Shown piece by piece: positions 30,065 to 37,501 of a stretch of 64,000 nucleotides of DNA. The stretch is from NCBI GenBank assembly GCA_026416455.1, contig JAOAFE010000005.1, positions 1 through 64,000 of the forward strand, in the 5' to 3' direction. The notes under the pieces are model-generated. The model was given only the letters and a program-made list of their open reading frames with translations, was not told the DNA's origin and ran no database searches. Numbering within the stretch: position 1 is the first letter of the stretch; every line of letters starts with the position of its first letter. The position numbers and the translations under genes are program-made. Origin of the DNA: Syntrophales bacterium. Lineage in GTDB: Bacteria > Desulfobacterota > Syntrophia > Syntrophales > UBA8958.

Positions 30065-30523
30065 ATGTTGTCAGAAGAGATCCTTCAGCGGGTAAAGAAT
30101 TCATTTAGACGGTCTATTTTCGAAGTGATGGAGAAGATGTATTTCGTATTTCTGGAGCCAACTTCCGATACGTCAAACGGAGAAAGCTTGCGCGGGGCGG
30201 AAGTAAATTTTTCCGGGCCCTGGGAGGGAAAAATAACCGTTCTCTTTTCTCCCGAACTAATACATCTGATGATCAACAACTTGTTCGGCTTAGAAGAGGG
30301 GGATATGGATGAAAAAATTAAAGAAGATACGATTAAAGAATGTGTCAATATGATTGCAGGAAGTTTTCTTCGCCATTTTGAGCCGGAAAGAGCCATGCAC
30401 TTGTCGATACCATCATATTTAGGGTTAAAATACGCAAAACCCCCTCAGGGCGAGGTATCACTTGCCATGGATGCCGACCGTGGGCGCATGTATGCCATTC
30501 TTGATATTAGAAATGTGTCGTGA
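30065..30523 (+). CDS. CheX-like CheY phosphatase, first copy
   Basis: The 152-residue protein has the CheC/CheX fold pattern, with the phosphatase signature E-x2-N in IKECVNMIAGSF. The N-terminal half is divergent from the canonical CheX encoded at 32972. It sits just before cheY, as expected for an enzyme dephosphorylating that protein. AGGAGTT precedes the ATG. Confidence 0.85.
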   Translation: MLSEEILQRVKNSFRRSIFEVMEKMYFVFLEPTSDTSNGESLRGAEVNFSGPWEGKITVLFSPELIHLMINNLFGLEEGDMDEKIKEDTIKECVNMIAGSFLRHFEPERAMHLSIPSYLGLKYAKPPQGEVSLAMDADRGRMYAILDIRNVS

Positions 30524-30537
30524 ATAAGGAGGTAAGA

Positions 30538-30915
30538 ATGGATAAAAATATCAAGATACTGATTGTCGATGATTTCGCCACCATGCGGAAGGTAATAAGA
30601 AATATCCTGAAGCAGATAGGTTTTGAGAACATCGTTGAAGCTGAGGATGGGGTGGCGGCATTAAAGCTCTTAAAATCTCAGAAGATTGATTTTATTATCG
30701 CCGATTGGAATATGCCGAATATGACGGGATTGGAATTGTTAAAAGCTGTGCGGGCCGATCAGGATTTGGCCAAGACGCCTTTCCTCATGGTGACAGCTGA
30801 GGCACTGCAAGAGAACGTGGTTGCCGCCGTCAAAGCCGGGGTTAGCAATTACATCGTAAAACCCTTCACCGCCGAAGTTTTGAACGAAAAAATAACGAAA
30901 ATATTAGGTGGATAA
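30538..30915 (+). CDS. cheY: CheY chemotaxis response regulator
   Basis: The 125-residue receiver is a close match to canonical CheY: ILIVDDFATMRKVIRNILKQ, acceptor Asp in FIIADWNMPNMTG, VTAEA and YIVKPFT. When phosphorylated it should bind the motor switch. The ATG at 30538 follows AAGGAGGTAAGA; an upstream in-frame GTG at 30520 lacks such a site. Confidence 0.97.
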   Translation: MDKNIKILIVDDFATMRKVIRNILKQIGFENIVEAEDGVAALKLLKSQKIDFIIADWNMPNMTGLELLKAVRADQDLAKTPFLMVTAEALQENVVAAVKAGVSNYIVKPFTAEVLNEKITKILGG

Positions 30916-31651
30916 AGGATCAGTGACGGCTGAAGAAAGCCTAAAAAGCATTTTAGACACTTTTAAGGAGAGTTTCATAGGGGAACTGGTGCCCGGTATT
31001 GTCCACAACTTTGCCAATCCCTTGAACGGCATTATGGGGCGGGCCCAGATTATGGAACGACGCTTAAAAGAAATGATCGCCCGATTTGAAAAAGAGCATC
31101 CGGCTATAACCGCTGAATACACTCCTGTATTCGAGAAGTTGAAGCGTGACATCTCTGCCATCAATCAAGAATCGGATCGGTTCTTCTCTATGTTTCGGGA
31201 TGTAAGTGACAAGTTCAATGCCCTCCAATGCGCAACGGTAGAAAGAATCGACTTCGCTCGTCTCCTCAGTTTGGAACTGCGCTTTGCCGAACATTATCTG
31301 GAATTTAAACACGGGGTTATTAAAGAGATGGTGCCGTTTGATGGGCAACTAGAAATTCAAGGACCACCCAGGATTTATTCCGTAGCCCTATGGGGACTTT
31401 TTAGGTATGTGCATCAGAGGATGGGAAAAGGGAAAACCAACCGCCTGAAGGTCGAAGTGGCGAAGGAGGCAGAATGTGTGCGTTTGGATTTGACCTACGA
31501 CGTGGCCGGTAATGTCCCCCTAATGGAAGCGGGTTATGAAGGACTATTAAAAAACGTGAGCGATATACTATCCCCCCGCGGAGCGAAGATCGAGGTTAAA
31601 AGCTTACCTCCTCAGGAGGTCCTTTCCGTCTTTTTTCCCCTGTTGTCTTGA
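30908..31651 (+). CDS. Histidine-kinase-like DHp protein with degenerate ATP domain
   Basis: The 247-residue cytoplasmic protein has an H-box-like segment, LVPGIVHNFANPLNGIMGRA, near residues 27-46, with a candidate phosphoacceptor histidine. The following helices suit a dimerisation domain. In the C-terminal half, no N box, DxGxG or GxGxG is visible, so a functional ATP site is doubtful. It may be a phosphotransfer or phosphatase protein for the upstream CheY or for the kinase-less NtrC-type regulators (inference). The start is GTG at 30908, overlapping cheY, or GTG at 30923 after AAAGGA. It is the last gene of the cheD operon and convergent with fliI. Confidence 0.8.
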   Translation: MDKGSVTAEESLKSILDTFKESFIGELVPGIVHNFANPLNGIMGRAQIMERRLKEMIARFEKEHPAITAEYTPVFEKLKRDISAINQESDRFFSMFRDVSDKFNALQCATVERIDFARLLSLELRFAEHYLEFKHGVIKEMVPFDGQLEIQGPPRIYSVALWGLFRYVHQRMGKGKTNRLKVEVAKEAECVRLDLTYDVAGNVPLMEAGYEGLLKNVSDILSPRGAKIEVKSLPPQEVLSVFFPLLS

Positions 31652-31655
31652 TTTA

Positions 31656-32975
31656 TCAATGTACGAGGTTTAAAAGTTCACGCTGGGACTCGGCGAGACT
31701 TACATACTCGTCCATGCCTTGTCTTAAATAAGCATTGATCTTTTCTATCATTTCGATGGCCAGATCGATTTCGGGGTTGCTTCCTTTGACGTAGGCCCCA
31801 ATGTTGATCAGATCCTCCGCTTTTCTATAGACGGATATGTTGCGTAAAATGAAGCGGGCGGCCGTCATAATTTCATCCGAAACGAGATCGGGCATAACCC
31901 GACTGATACTTTTCATGATGTCGATGGCCGGGAAGTGACCGCGGGAGGCCAGCTCTCTCGTCAGTACAATGTGGCCGTCAAGAATGGAACGGGCAGTATC
32001 GGAGATGGGCTCGTTAAAGTCGTCACCCTCTACCAGAATCGTATAAAGACCTGTGATGCTACCAGAACCTTCTAAGGCCCCCGACCTCTCCAGTAACTTG
32101 GGCATAAGACTGAACACGGAGGGTGTATAGCCTCGAGTTGTGGGAGGTTCGCCGATCGAAAGCCCGACTTCTCGTTGCGCCATGGCAAAACGAGTTAGGG
32201 AGTCGATCATCAAAAGCACATCTTTACCTTGATCTCTGAAATATTCGGCAATGGCTGTGGCGGTGTAGGCGGCCCTCATCCTCACCAGGGGATGGGTATC
32301 GGAAGTGGCCACGACGACGACCGATTTGGCAATGCCTTGAGGACCTAAGTTTTTTTCCAAAAATTCCCTCACTTCCCTCCCTCTTTCACCGATGAGACCG
32401 ATCACATTGATATCCGCCTGACTGAATTTGGCCATTTGCCCCATGAGGATACTTTTGCCCACGCCGGAACCGGCAAAAATACCCATTCTCTGCCCCTTTC
32501 CGCAGGTAAGCAGACCGTTTACGGCTCTTATGCCCAGGTCGAGAGGTTCTTTTATTCGGGCTCGAAGCAGGGGATTAAGTGGTGGGGCGTAAAGCGGGTA
32601 TAGATCTTCACACTTTACGGGTGGCTTGTTATCGATAGGTTTGCCCAGGCCGTTTAGAACCCGTCCTAATAATGCCTTTCCAACGGGGACGGCCGCTTGT
32701 TCCCCCGTACTCTTTACCCGGCAGCCAGGAGCGAGCCCATGTACCATATCCAGGGGCATCATAAGAACCGCTCCCTTTTTGAATCCGACAACTTCTGCCT
32801 GAACCTCGTCTTGCCCGTTGGAGATTTTTAAAACCTCTCCTAAGGCAGCCACCGGTCCCTTCGCTTCAACAATCAAACCAACAATTTCCGTTACTTTCCC
32901 CAAAACTTGAATGGTTTGGGTGTTGGCTATTTTGTGCAGATAAGGATTTATGTCGATTTTCGGTAAGGCTGTCAT
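31656..32975 (-). CDS. fliI: FliI flagellar export ATPase
   Basis: The 439-residue ATPase has the F1-beta-like fold: AGSGVGKSILMGQMA Walker A, VLLMIDSLTRFAMAQREVGL, and GEPPTTRGYTPSVF, characteristic of FliI and its type III homologues. It drives unfolding and docking of flagellar export substrates with FliH and FliJ. Unlike the usual fliH-fliI-fliJ order, it is found here about 13 kb away on the opposite strand. It overlaps cheX2 by four bases (ATGA), so its expression depends on that promoter. Confidence 0.97.
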   Translation of the reverse strand: MTALPKIDINPYLHKIANTQTIQVLGKVTEIVGLIVEAKGPVAALGEVLKISNGQDEVQAEVVGFKKGAVLMMPLDMVHGLAPGCRVKSTGEQAAVPVGKALLGRVLNGLGKPIDNKPPVKCEDLYPLYAPPLNPLLRARIKEPLDLGIRAVNGLLTCGKGQRMGIFAGSGVGKSILMGQMAKFSQADINVIGLIGERGREVREFLEKNLGPQGIAKSVVVVATSDTHPLVRMRAAYTATAIAEYFRDQGKDVLLMIDSLTRFAMAQREVGLSIGEPPTTRGYTPSVFSLMPKLLERSGALEGSGSITGLYTILVEGDDFNEPISDTARSILDGHIVLTRELASRGHFPAIDIMKSISRVMPDLVSDEIMTAARFILRNISVYRKAEDLINIGAYVKGSNPEIDLAIEMIEKINAYLRQGMDEYVSLAESQRELLNLVH

Positions 32976-33445
32976 CTCTTATTTTTATTTTCCAAACAGA
33001 CGTCAACCATAAACATACCATGGGCGGTGCTAAAGGGGATGATAATGCTAGGACCCCCGAGCACGTGTTTAATAACGTGATTTTTCCCGGAAATTACGGT
33101 TGGCAAAGCCGCGTTGATGATAAAGCCTTCCGCCTCGAGCCTCTTTCTGGCATCACCCGAAATCATATTGGTAAGTTCTCCAACGGCATCAAGAACTTCA
33201 GCACTTATCTCCGTATACTTTTCTCCCAGCATGTTGTGAAGGATGGCGAATATGCAATTGGAGGTAAAGGTGAGGGCAAGGGACCCACGGGCGTCGCCCG
33301 TAAGCCCAATGACTCCCGATACGTCACCCGTTGCAATCTGGTCTTCCTTCAGATAAGGTTTTCCCGCAATGGGTTCGATAAAAGCCATGGTTTTAAGTAC
33401 GTGTTCTGTACTTTTCAGAAAGGGATTGATAAATCGCACGTCCAT
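32972..33445 (-). CDS. cheX: CheX chemotaxis phosphatase, second copy
   Basis: The 157-residue protein matches canonical CheX: MDVRFINPFLKSTEHVLKTM start, then AVGELTNMISGDARKRLE with the E-x2-N phosphatase signature, and LPTVISGKNH. It dephosphorylates CheY-P. The start is supported by GGGAGGAAAA. It leads a two-gene operon with fliI from a sigma-54-like promoter at 33485-33500. Confidence 0.95.
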   Translation of the reverse strand: MDVRFINPFLKSTEHVLKTMAFIEPIAGKPYLKEDQIATGDVSGVIGLTGDARGSLALTFTSNCIFAILHNMLGEKYTEISAEVLDAVGELTNMISGDARKRLEAEGFIINAALPTVISGKNHVIKHVLGGPSIIIPFSTAHGMFMVDVCLENKNKR

Positions 33446-33484
33446 TTTTCCTCCCTAGGTAAGAAAATTTCGAAAATGATTTTT

Positions 33485-33500
33485 TGCAGGATTTATGCCG
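33485..33500 (-). promoter_or_regulatory. Sigma-54-like promoter of cheX2-fliI
   Basis: On the minus strand the sequence is CGGCATAAATCCTGCA, with GG and GC at the right ten-base spacing and a TGCA core. The start would be near 33475, about 30 nt before cheX2. The -24 box lacks the first T, so the match is moderate. Confidence 0.55.
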
Positions 33501-33510
33501 AAATGAGAAA

Positions 33511-33526
33511 CGGCACGATGTGTGCA
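33511..33526 (+). promoter_or_regulatory. Possible sigma-54 promoter toward the second activator
   Basis: CGGCACGATGTGTGCA carries GGCACG and TGCA with correct spacing, but the -12 box is GTGCA. A start near 33537 would leave a 135-nt leader before the activator gene. A weak alternative sigma-70 promoter is CTGAGG (33592) and TATAGT (33615) with 17 bp between. Confidence 0.4.
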
Positions 33527-33627
33527 TAATACGGGTATGTTCGAAGAAGGTTTTTGGCTGATGTGCGCGAATAACCAAAAGGAAAAGCCGGCTGAGGTCA
33601 AAAGGGCGGGAAAGTATAGTCTCTGAG

Positions 33628-33643
33628 TGTCATAATTATGACA
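33628..33643. promoter_or_regulatory. TGTCATAATTATGACA palindrome, candidate activator operator
   Basis: This is a perfect 16-bp palindrome, 28 bp before the start codon of the second activator. It shares the TGTCA-N6-TGACA core with the site before the first activator. Its position near the expected transcription start suggests autorepression, and it may also serve as an upstream site for cheX2-fliI (inference). Confidence 0.7.
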
Positions 33644-33671
33644 TCATGAAAGTCAAGGAACTGTCAGAAAG

Positions 33672-35048
33672 ATGAAAGCACGTATACTTTTGGTGGACGA
33701 CGACCCTTCCACCCGCACGTACATCAAGGAAGTCTTAGAAGAGAAGGAATACGAAGTCACGGCGGTCAAAAACGGGATGGAGGCCATCGAGGCATTGGGC
33801 GATGGAGATTTTGATCTCATAATTACAGATCTCATGATGCCTGGGATGGATGGCTTTGAGCTTATCAGGCACATTCGAGCCTTAGGTCGGGAGGTGGTTG
33901 TCATCATTATGACGGCTTACGGATCTACCGATCGGGCGGTGGAAGCCATGCACTTGGGGGCGTTCGATTTTATTTCTAAACCTGTGAAGCCGGATCTTAT
34001 TCTCATGACCGTGGCCCGGGCCATTTCTTGGATGCAGCTAAAAAAAGAAAACGTTTACTTACGCGAAAAACTAAAAGATCGCTACGAATTTGGGCGAATG
34101 ATCGGCTACAGTGATGCTATGCGCCAGGTTTTCGAAACGATTCGAAAAGTGGCAGCTATGGATTCTACCGTGCTCATCCAGGGGGAGAGTGGGACCGGAA
34201 AGGAATTGGTTGCCCGGGCCATCCACTACCACAGCCACCGGAGGAATGGTCTGCTCATTCCCGTGAATTGTGGTGCTATCCCCAGTGAACTTTTAGAAAG
34301 TGAGCTCTTCGGGCACGAAAAAGGTGCCTTTACAGGAGCAATCAGAACGAAGATCGGGCGCTTTGAGATGGCCAATGGAGGCACCATTTTCCTCGACGAA
34401 ATTTCGGAAATGAGCCCACAACTTCAGGTAAAGCTGCTTAGGGTCTTGCAGGAGAGGTGTTTCGAAAGAGTAGGGGGGGTAAGGCCCATCGAAGTGGACA
34501 TCCGAGTTATTGCCGCCACTAATCAAAATTTAGAGAAGGCCGTGGCGGAGCATAAATTTAGAGAAGATTTGTACTATCGTATAAACGTTGTGCCCATACA
34601 TCTGCCGCCTTTAAGGGAGAGAGGAAGTGACATCATTATTTTGGCCAATCATTTTCTCAAGAAGTTCAGTCGGAAGATGAATAAATCCTTGAAAGGCTTT
34701 ACTCCCGAGGCCGAACAGGCCCTTGCCCGATACCACTGGCCGGGAAATGTGAGAGAGTTGGAAAACTTGATCGAAATGCTTACGGTGATGAAAGATGAGG
34801 GATTGATCGACGTCAAGGATTTACCGGCTAAAGTGACGATGCAGGAGGTAGGTTTTCTTCCCTCATTAGAGCGGGAGCTTCTTATTGCCGGCTCCTATCA
34901 GGAAATGGTGAACATGTTTGAACGCCGTATCCTGCAGGCGGCTTTGGAAAAAACCGGTGGGATTAAGAGCAAAGCCGCCCGACTCTTGAAGATTAAACGC
35001 ACGACCCTTACGGAGAAGATTAAAAAATTGGGTCTCGATGGGTCTTGA
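33672..35048 (+). CDS. NtrC-family sigma-54 activator, second paralogue
   Basis: The 458-residue protein has a receiver ([26 protein letters not shown]), AAA+ domain ([25 protein letters not shown]) and a Fis-type helix-turn-helix ([21 protein letters not shown]). The recognition helix is nearly the same as in the paralogue at 27276. No partner kinase is encoded next to it. It lies between cheX2 (divergent) and motB (convergent, stops 2 bp apart). Confidence 0.95.
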   Translation: MKARILLVDDDPSTRTYIKEVLEEKEYEVTAVKNGMEAIEALGDGDFDLIITDLMMPGMDGFELIRHIRALGREVVVIIMTAYGSTDRAVEAMHLGAFDFISKPVKPDLILMTVARAISWMQLKKENVYLREKLKDRYEFGRMIGYSDAMRQVFETIRKVAAMDSTVLIQGESGTGKELVARAIHYHSHRRNGLLIPVNCGAIPSELLESELFGHEKGAFTGAIRTKIGRFEMANGGTIFLDEISEMSPQLQVKLLRVLQERCFERVGGVRPIEVDIRVIAATNQNLEKAVAEHKFREDLYYRINVVPIHLPPLRERGSDIIILANHFLKKFSRKMNKSLKGFTPEAEQALARYHWPGNVRELENLIEMLTVMKDEGLIDVKDLPAKVTMQEVGFLPSLERELLIAGSYQEMVNMFERRILQAALEKTGGIKSKAARLLKIKRTTLTEKIKKLGLDGS

Positions 35049-35049
35049 T

Positions 35050-35934
35050 TCAGTTTGGGCGTTGCGGGATGGGGCCGGGAGTTATCTTCTCCGACGCAAC
35101 CGGTTGTCCGGGAGGCAAATTGCCGGCGGGAAGAGCTCCTTCTGCTGATTGATTCACATTCAACAAAATAATACTGATACGACGGTTTCGGGGATCGAGG
35201 GGATTTTCTTTTATTAAAAGCTCTTGGTCGGCGTATCCGACTACGCGGGCAATTCGTCCCGGCTCGATGCCGTTCTTTTCCAGGACTCTTCTTGCGGCAG
35301 AAGCGCGAGAGGTGGAAAGCTCCCAGTTGGTAATCCGACCGCTCGTAAAAGGAGCGGCGTCCGTGTGGCCTTCGATGGCTATTTTGTTCTCTACATCTCG
35401 AATATTTTCTGCCACCAATTCTAGGATACGGATAGCCTTTTCAGTAGGTACATCGCTACCTAAGGCGAACATGGGACTTCCCTCGAGGTCTGTGATCTGA
35501 ATCCTCACCCCACCCTCGACGGTATCGACCAGTACCTGATCTTTCAGATAGCGGAGCTTGCGGTTGATGGACTCTTTCATCCTTTCCGCCATTTCACCCG
35601 CAGTGATCCTTTTTTTGTGTTCCGATGGCGTGGGCGAAGGAGTGACGGTCCCTTTGGTGCCCGGCGCTTGCCCTGGGAGTACCCCTGTCTTCTCGGGCAA
35701 GATAGTTTTTCCTCCTCCCGCGGTTTGCTCTTTAAATAGATTATAGTTTTGAAAATAATCGGAGATGGCCATTCTTTTTTCCGGGGAGACCATGGAAAGC
35801 AGCCAGAGGAGCAAGAAAAAAGCCATCATGGCGGTCACAAAATCGGCGTAGGCCACCTTCCAGGAGCCGCCGTGAGCCTCGTGTCCACGCTTTTTTTTCC
35901 TTTTGATTATGGTGATATTTTTTCCGTTACTCAT
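35050..35934 (-). CDS. motB: MotB stator protein, first stator set
   Basis: The 294-residue protein has a basic N-terminus, one membrane helix with the ion-binding Asp31 (AYADFVTAMMAFFLLLWLL), a linker and a C-terminal OmpA-like peptidoglycan-binding domain (IEGHTDAAPF, NWELSTSRA). With MotA it forms the ion-driven stator unit. It overlaps motA by four bases (ATGA) and ends a PilZ-motA-motB operon. Confidence 0.96.
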   Translation of the reverse strand: MSNGKNITIIKRKKKRGHEAHGGSWKVAYADFVTAMMAFFLLLWLLSMVSPEKRMAISDYFQNYNLFKEQTAGGGKTILPEKTGVLPGQAPGTKGTVTPSPTPSEHKKRITAGEMAERMKESINRKLRYLKDQVLVDTVEGGVRIQITDLEGSPMFALGSDVPTEKAIRILELVAENIRDVENKIAIEGHTDAAPFTSGRITNWELSTSRASAARRVLEKNGIEPGRIARVVGYADQELLIKENPLDPRNRRISIILLNVNQSAEGALPAGNLPPGQPVASEKITPGPIPQRPN

Positions 35935-36785
35935 TTCTTGGCTCGGAGTAACTCTTCCATTTCAGCGAAGGAGGGACGGGCAGATTCGGGAATGACTCGG
36001 CGGCTGAATTCAATGGCGACCTTGGGGGCTGCACCTCCGATGAAGGCCAGCAGCCCTACTTTTACGACATTCAGGTACTGGGCATGTTCATGGGCCATAT
36101 GCTCCATCCCTTTACTCAAAGGGCCGACAAAACCATAGCAACTCAAGACCCCCAGAAAGGTGCCCACAAGGGCGGCGCCAATTGAATGTCCCAGCACCTC
36201 CGGGGGCTCGCCCATCTTGCCCATCGTGAGCACCACTCCCAGTACCGCCGCAACAATTCCCAGGCCCGGGAGGGAATCTGCTACCGTATTTACACTTTTC
36301 GAGGGGGTAAGCATCTCTTCGTGACGGGTTTCCAGCTCCGTTTCCATGAGGGCGTCCAATTCGTGGGGCTCGATCGTGCTACTCATTACCGTGCGTAAAG
36401 TGTCGCAGATGAAAGTTACAGCCTCTTTATGTTTCATGACGCGGGGATAGTTGGTAAAAAGTGGGCTGTTTTCTACGTCATCCACATCCGATTCGACCGC
36501 AACCAGACCCTGCTGCCGGATCTTATAGAAAATGCCGTTAAGAAGGAGCAGTAACTCCTGGTAGTCTTCTTTGGTTATCGATTTGTGACTCAAGATTTTC
36601 ATTACTTGGGCGATGGTCATAGACACCACTTTGGGTGGATTGGCGATGAGAAAACCTCCGATGGCAGCGCCATAGATGATAACTATCTCGGCCGGCTGGA
36701 AAAGCACCGACAGGTTGCCCTTCTCCATTATATATCCACCAATGACGCCAACTAGGACGATGATGGCCCCGATGATAACGAACAT
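35931..36785 (-). CDS. motA: MotA stator protein, first stator set
   Basis: The 284-residue protein has four membrane helices: residues 2-20 and 30-50, then the pair around 170-220 (LPGLGIVAAVLGVVLTMG and IGAALVGTFLGVLSCYGF). The large cytoplasmic loop contains the charged residues that contact FliG. The shape and length agree with the long MotA group. It follows the PilZ gene after 3 bp and overlaps motB. Confidence 0.96.
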   Translation of the reverse strand: MFVIIGAIIVLVGVIGGYIMEKGNLSVLFQPAEIVIIYGAAIGGFLIANPPKVVSMTIAQVMKILSHKSITKEDYQELLLLLNGIFYKIRQQGLVAVESDVDDVENSPLFTNYPRVMKHKEAVTFICDTLRTVMSSTIEPHELDALMETELETRHEEMLTPSKSVNTVADSLPGLGIVAAVLGVVLTMGKMGEPPEVLGHSIGAALVGTFLGVLSCYGFVGPLSKGMEHMAHEHAQYLNVVKVGLLAFIGGAAPKVAIEFSRRVIPESARPSFAEMEELLRAKK

Positions 36786-36788
36786 AAA

Positions 36789-37340
36789 TTACAACCCTTT
36801 TTTCTCCCTCAATATTTCCCTTTCACGGGCAAAGACGAAACGGATGATGTCGTTCCTTATGGATTCATCGATATTGATGAACTTCATGGCCGTACGGTAG
36901 CCCGTCTCCTCTTTTTCGGACAATACGACTTCTCCCACCAGGAAAAGGGGTAGAGGCGTGGCGCCGGTGAGGATTAGCTGGGCTTCGATAATTGTCCCTG
37001 GTTCAATTTGCCTGTCCGATTTGAAGCACAGGCCGCTGGCACTGATGTTGATCGGTCTGAAGGGCAGGCTGGTAAACCCGGTTTGATTGAGAGTAAGAAG
37101 CTGGATGATCTCGTCCAGTTTTGCGTTGATCACCTTCAGCCATTCCCCTAGTGCAGTATTATCCAGTTCCGGAAGCGATGGTCTGGTCACAGCTCCAGAA
37201 AAGATTAGGCTTCGACAGGGAACCGCTTTCGCTTCTTCCCCCGTCAATATGCGGTAAGTAAAGGGAAGACTCGCATCCACGCGACAGAACTCTCGGCGGT
37301 TGTCTGGCTGACCTACAATCCATTCTTTTTCCGTACTCAT
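36789..37340 (-). CDS. PilZ domain cyclic-di-GMP effector
   Basis: The 183-residue protein carries a C-terminal PilZ domain with NISASGLCF (D/NxSxxG) and RREFCRVD (RxxxR-like) in its N-terminal part. It is YcgR-like in spirit but I cannot assign it to the exact family. As first gene before motA and motB it is a candidate c-di-GMP-dependent brake or modulator of the stator (inference). The start is ATG 37340 behind GGGGAGGG. A longer frame upstream to 37478 would cross the sigma-54 promoter and is rejected. Confidence 0.9.
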   Translation of the reverse strand: MSTEKEWIVGQPDNRREFCRVDASLPFTYRILTGEEAKAVPCRSLIFSGAVTRPSLPELDNTALGEWLKVINAKLDEIIQLLTLNQTGFTSLPFRPINISASGLCFKSDRQIEPGTIIEAQLILTGATPLPLFLVGEVVLSEKEETGYRTAMKFINIDESIRNDIIRFVFAREREILREKKGL

Positions 37341-37376
37341 ACACTTCCCTCCCCTGGGAGATTTAGAAAAAGAGTT

Positions 37377-37392
37377 TGCATATGAAGTGCCA
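37377..37392 (-). promoter_or_regulatory. Sigma-54 promoter of the PilZ-motA-motB operon
   Basis: On the minus strand TGGCACTTCATATGCA has a full TGGCAC, correct spacing and ATGCA. The start is expected near 37366, 26 nt before the PilZ ATG. It is divergent to the promoter at 37460. Confidence 0.85.
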
Positions 37393-37459
37393 GTTTTTCC
37401 CCATAATAGGATTTTTTCTCTTTTACAACTGTAATTTTGAAAGGAGGCTTTCGAAAGGG

Positions 37460-37475
37460 GGGCACATAAATTGCA
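37460..37475 (+). promoter_or_regulatory. Sigma-54 promoter of the SPOR-TPR/FlrB/FlrC operon
   Basis: GGGCACATAAATTGCA has GGCAC and TTGCA at exact spacing. The start is expected near 37486. This excludes start codons at 37376 and 37478 for the following gene. It forms a divergent pair with 37377-37392, about 70 bp away. Confidence 0.8.
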
Positions 37476-37501
37476 CAATGAAGGCGAGGGTTAGAGGCGC
37501 T

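Noticed and set aside
36789-37478. Longer PilZ protein starting at 37478
   Set aside because: The extra N-terminal part would cross the sigma-54 promoter at 37377-37392, and the ATG at 37340 has the good Shine-Dalgarno sequence.
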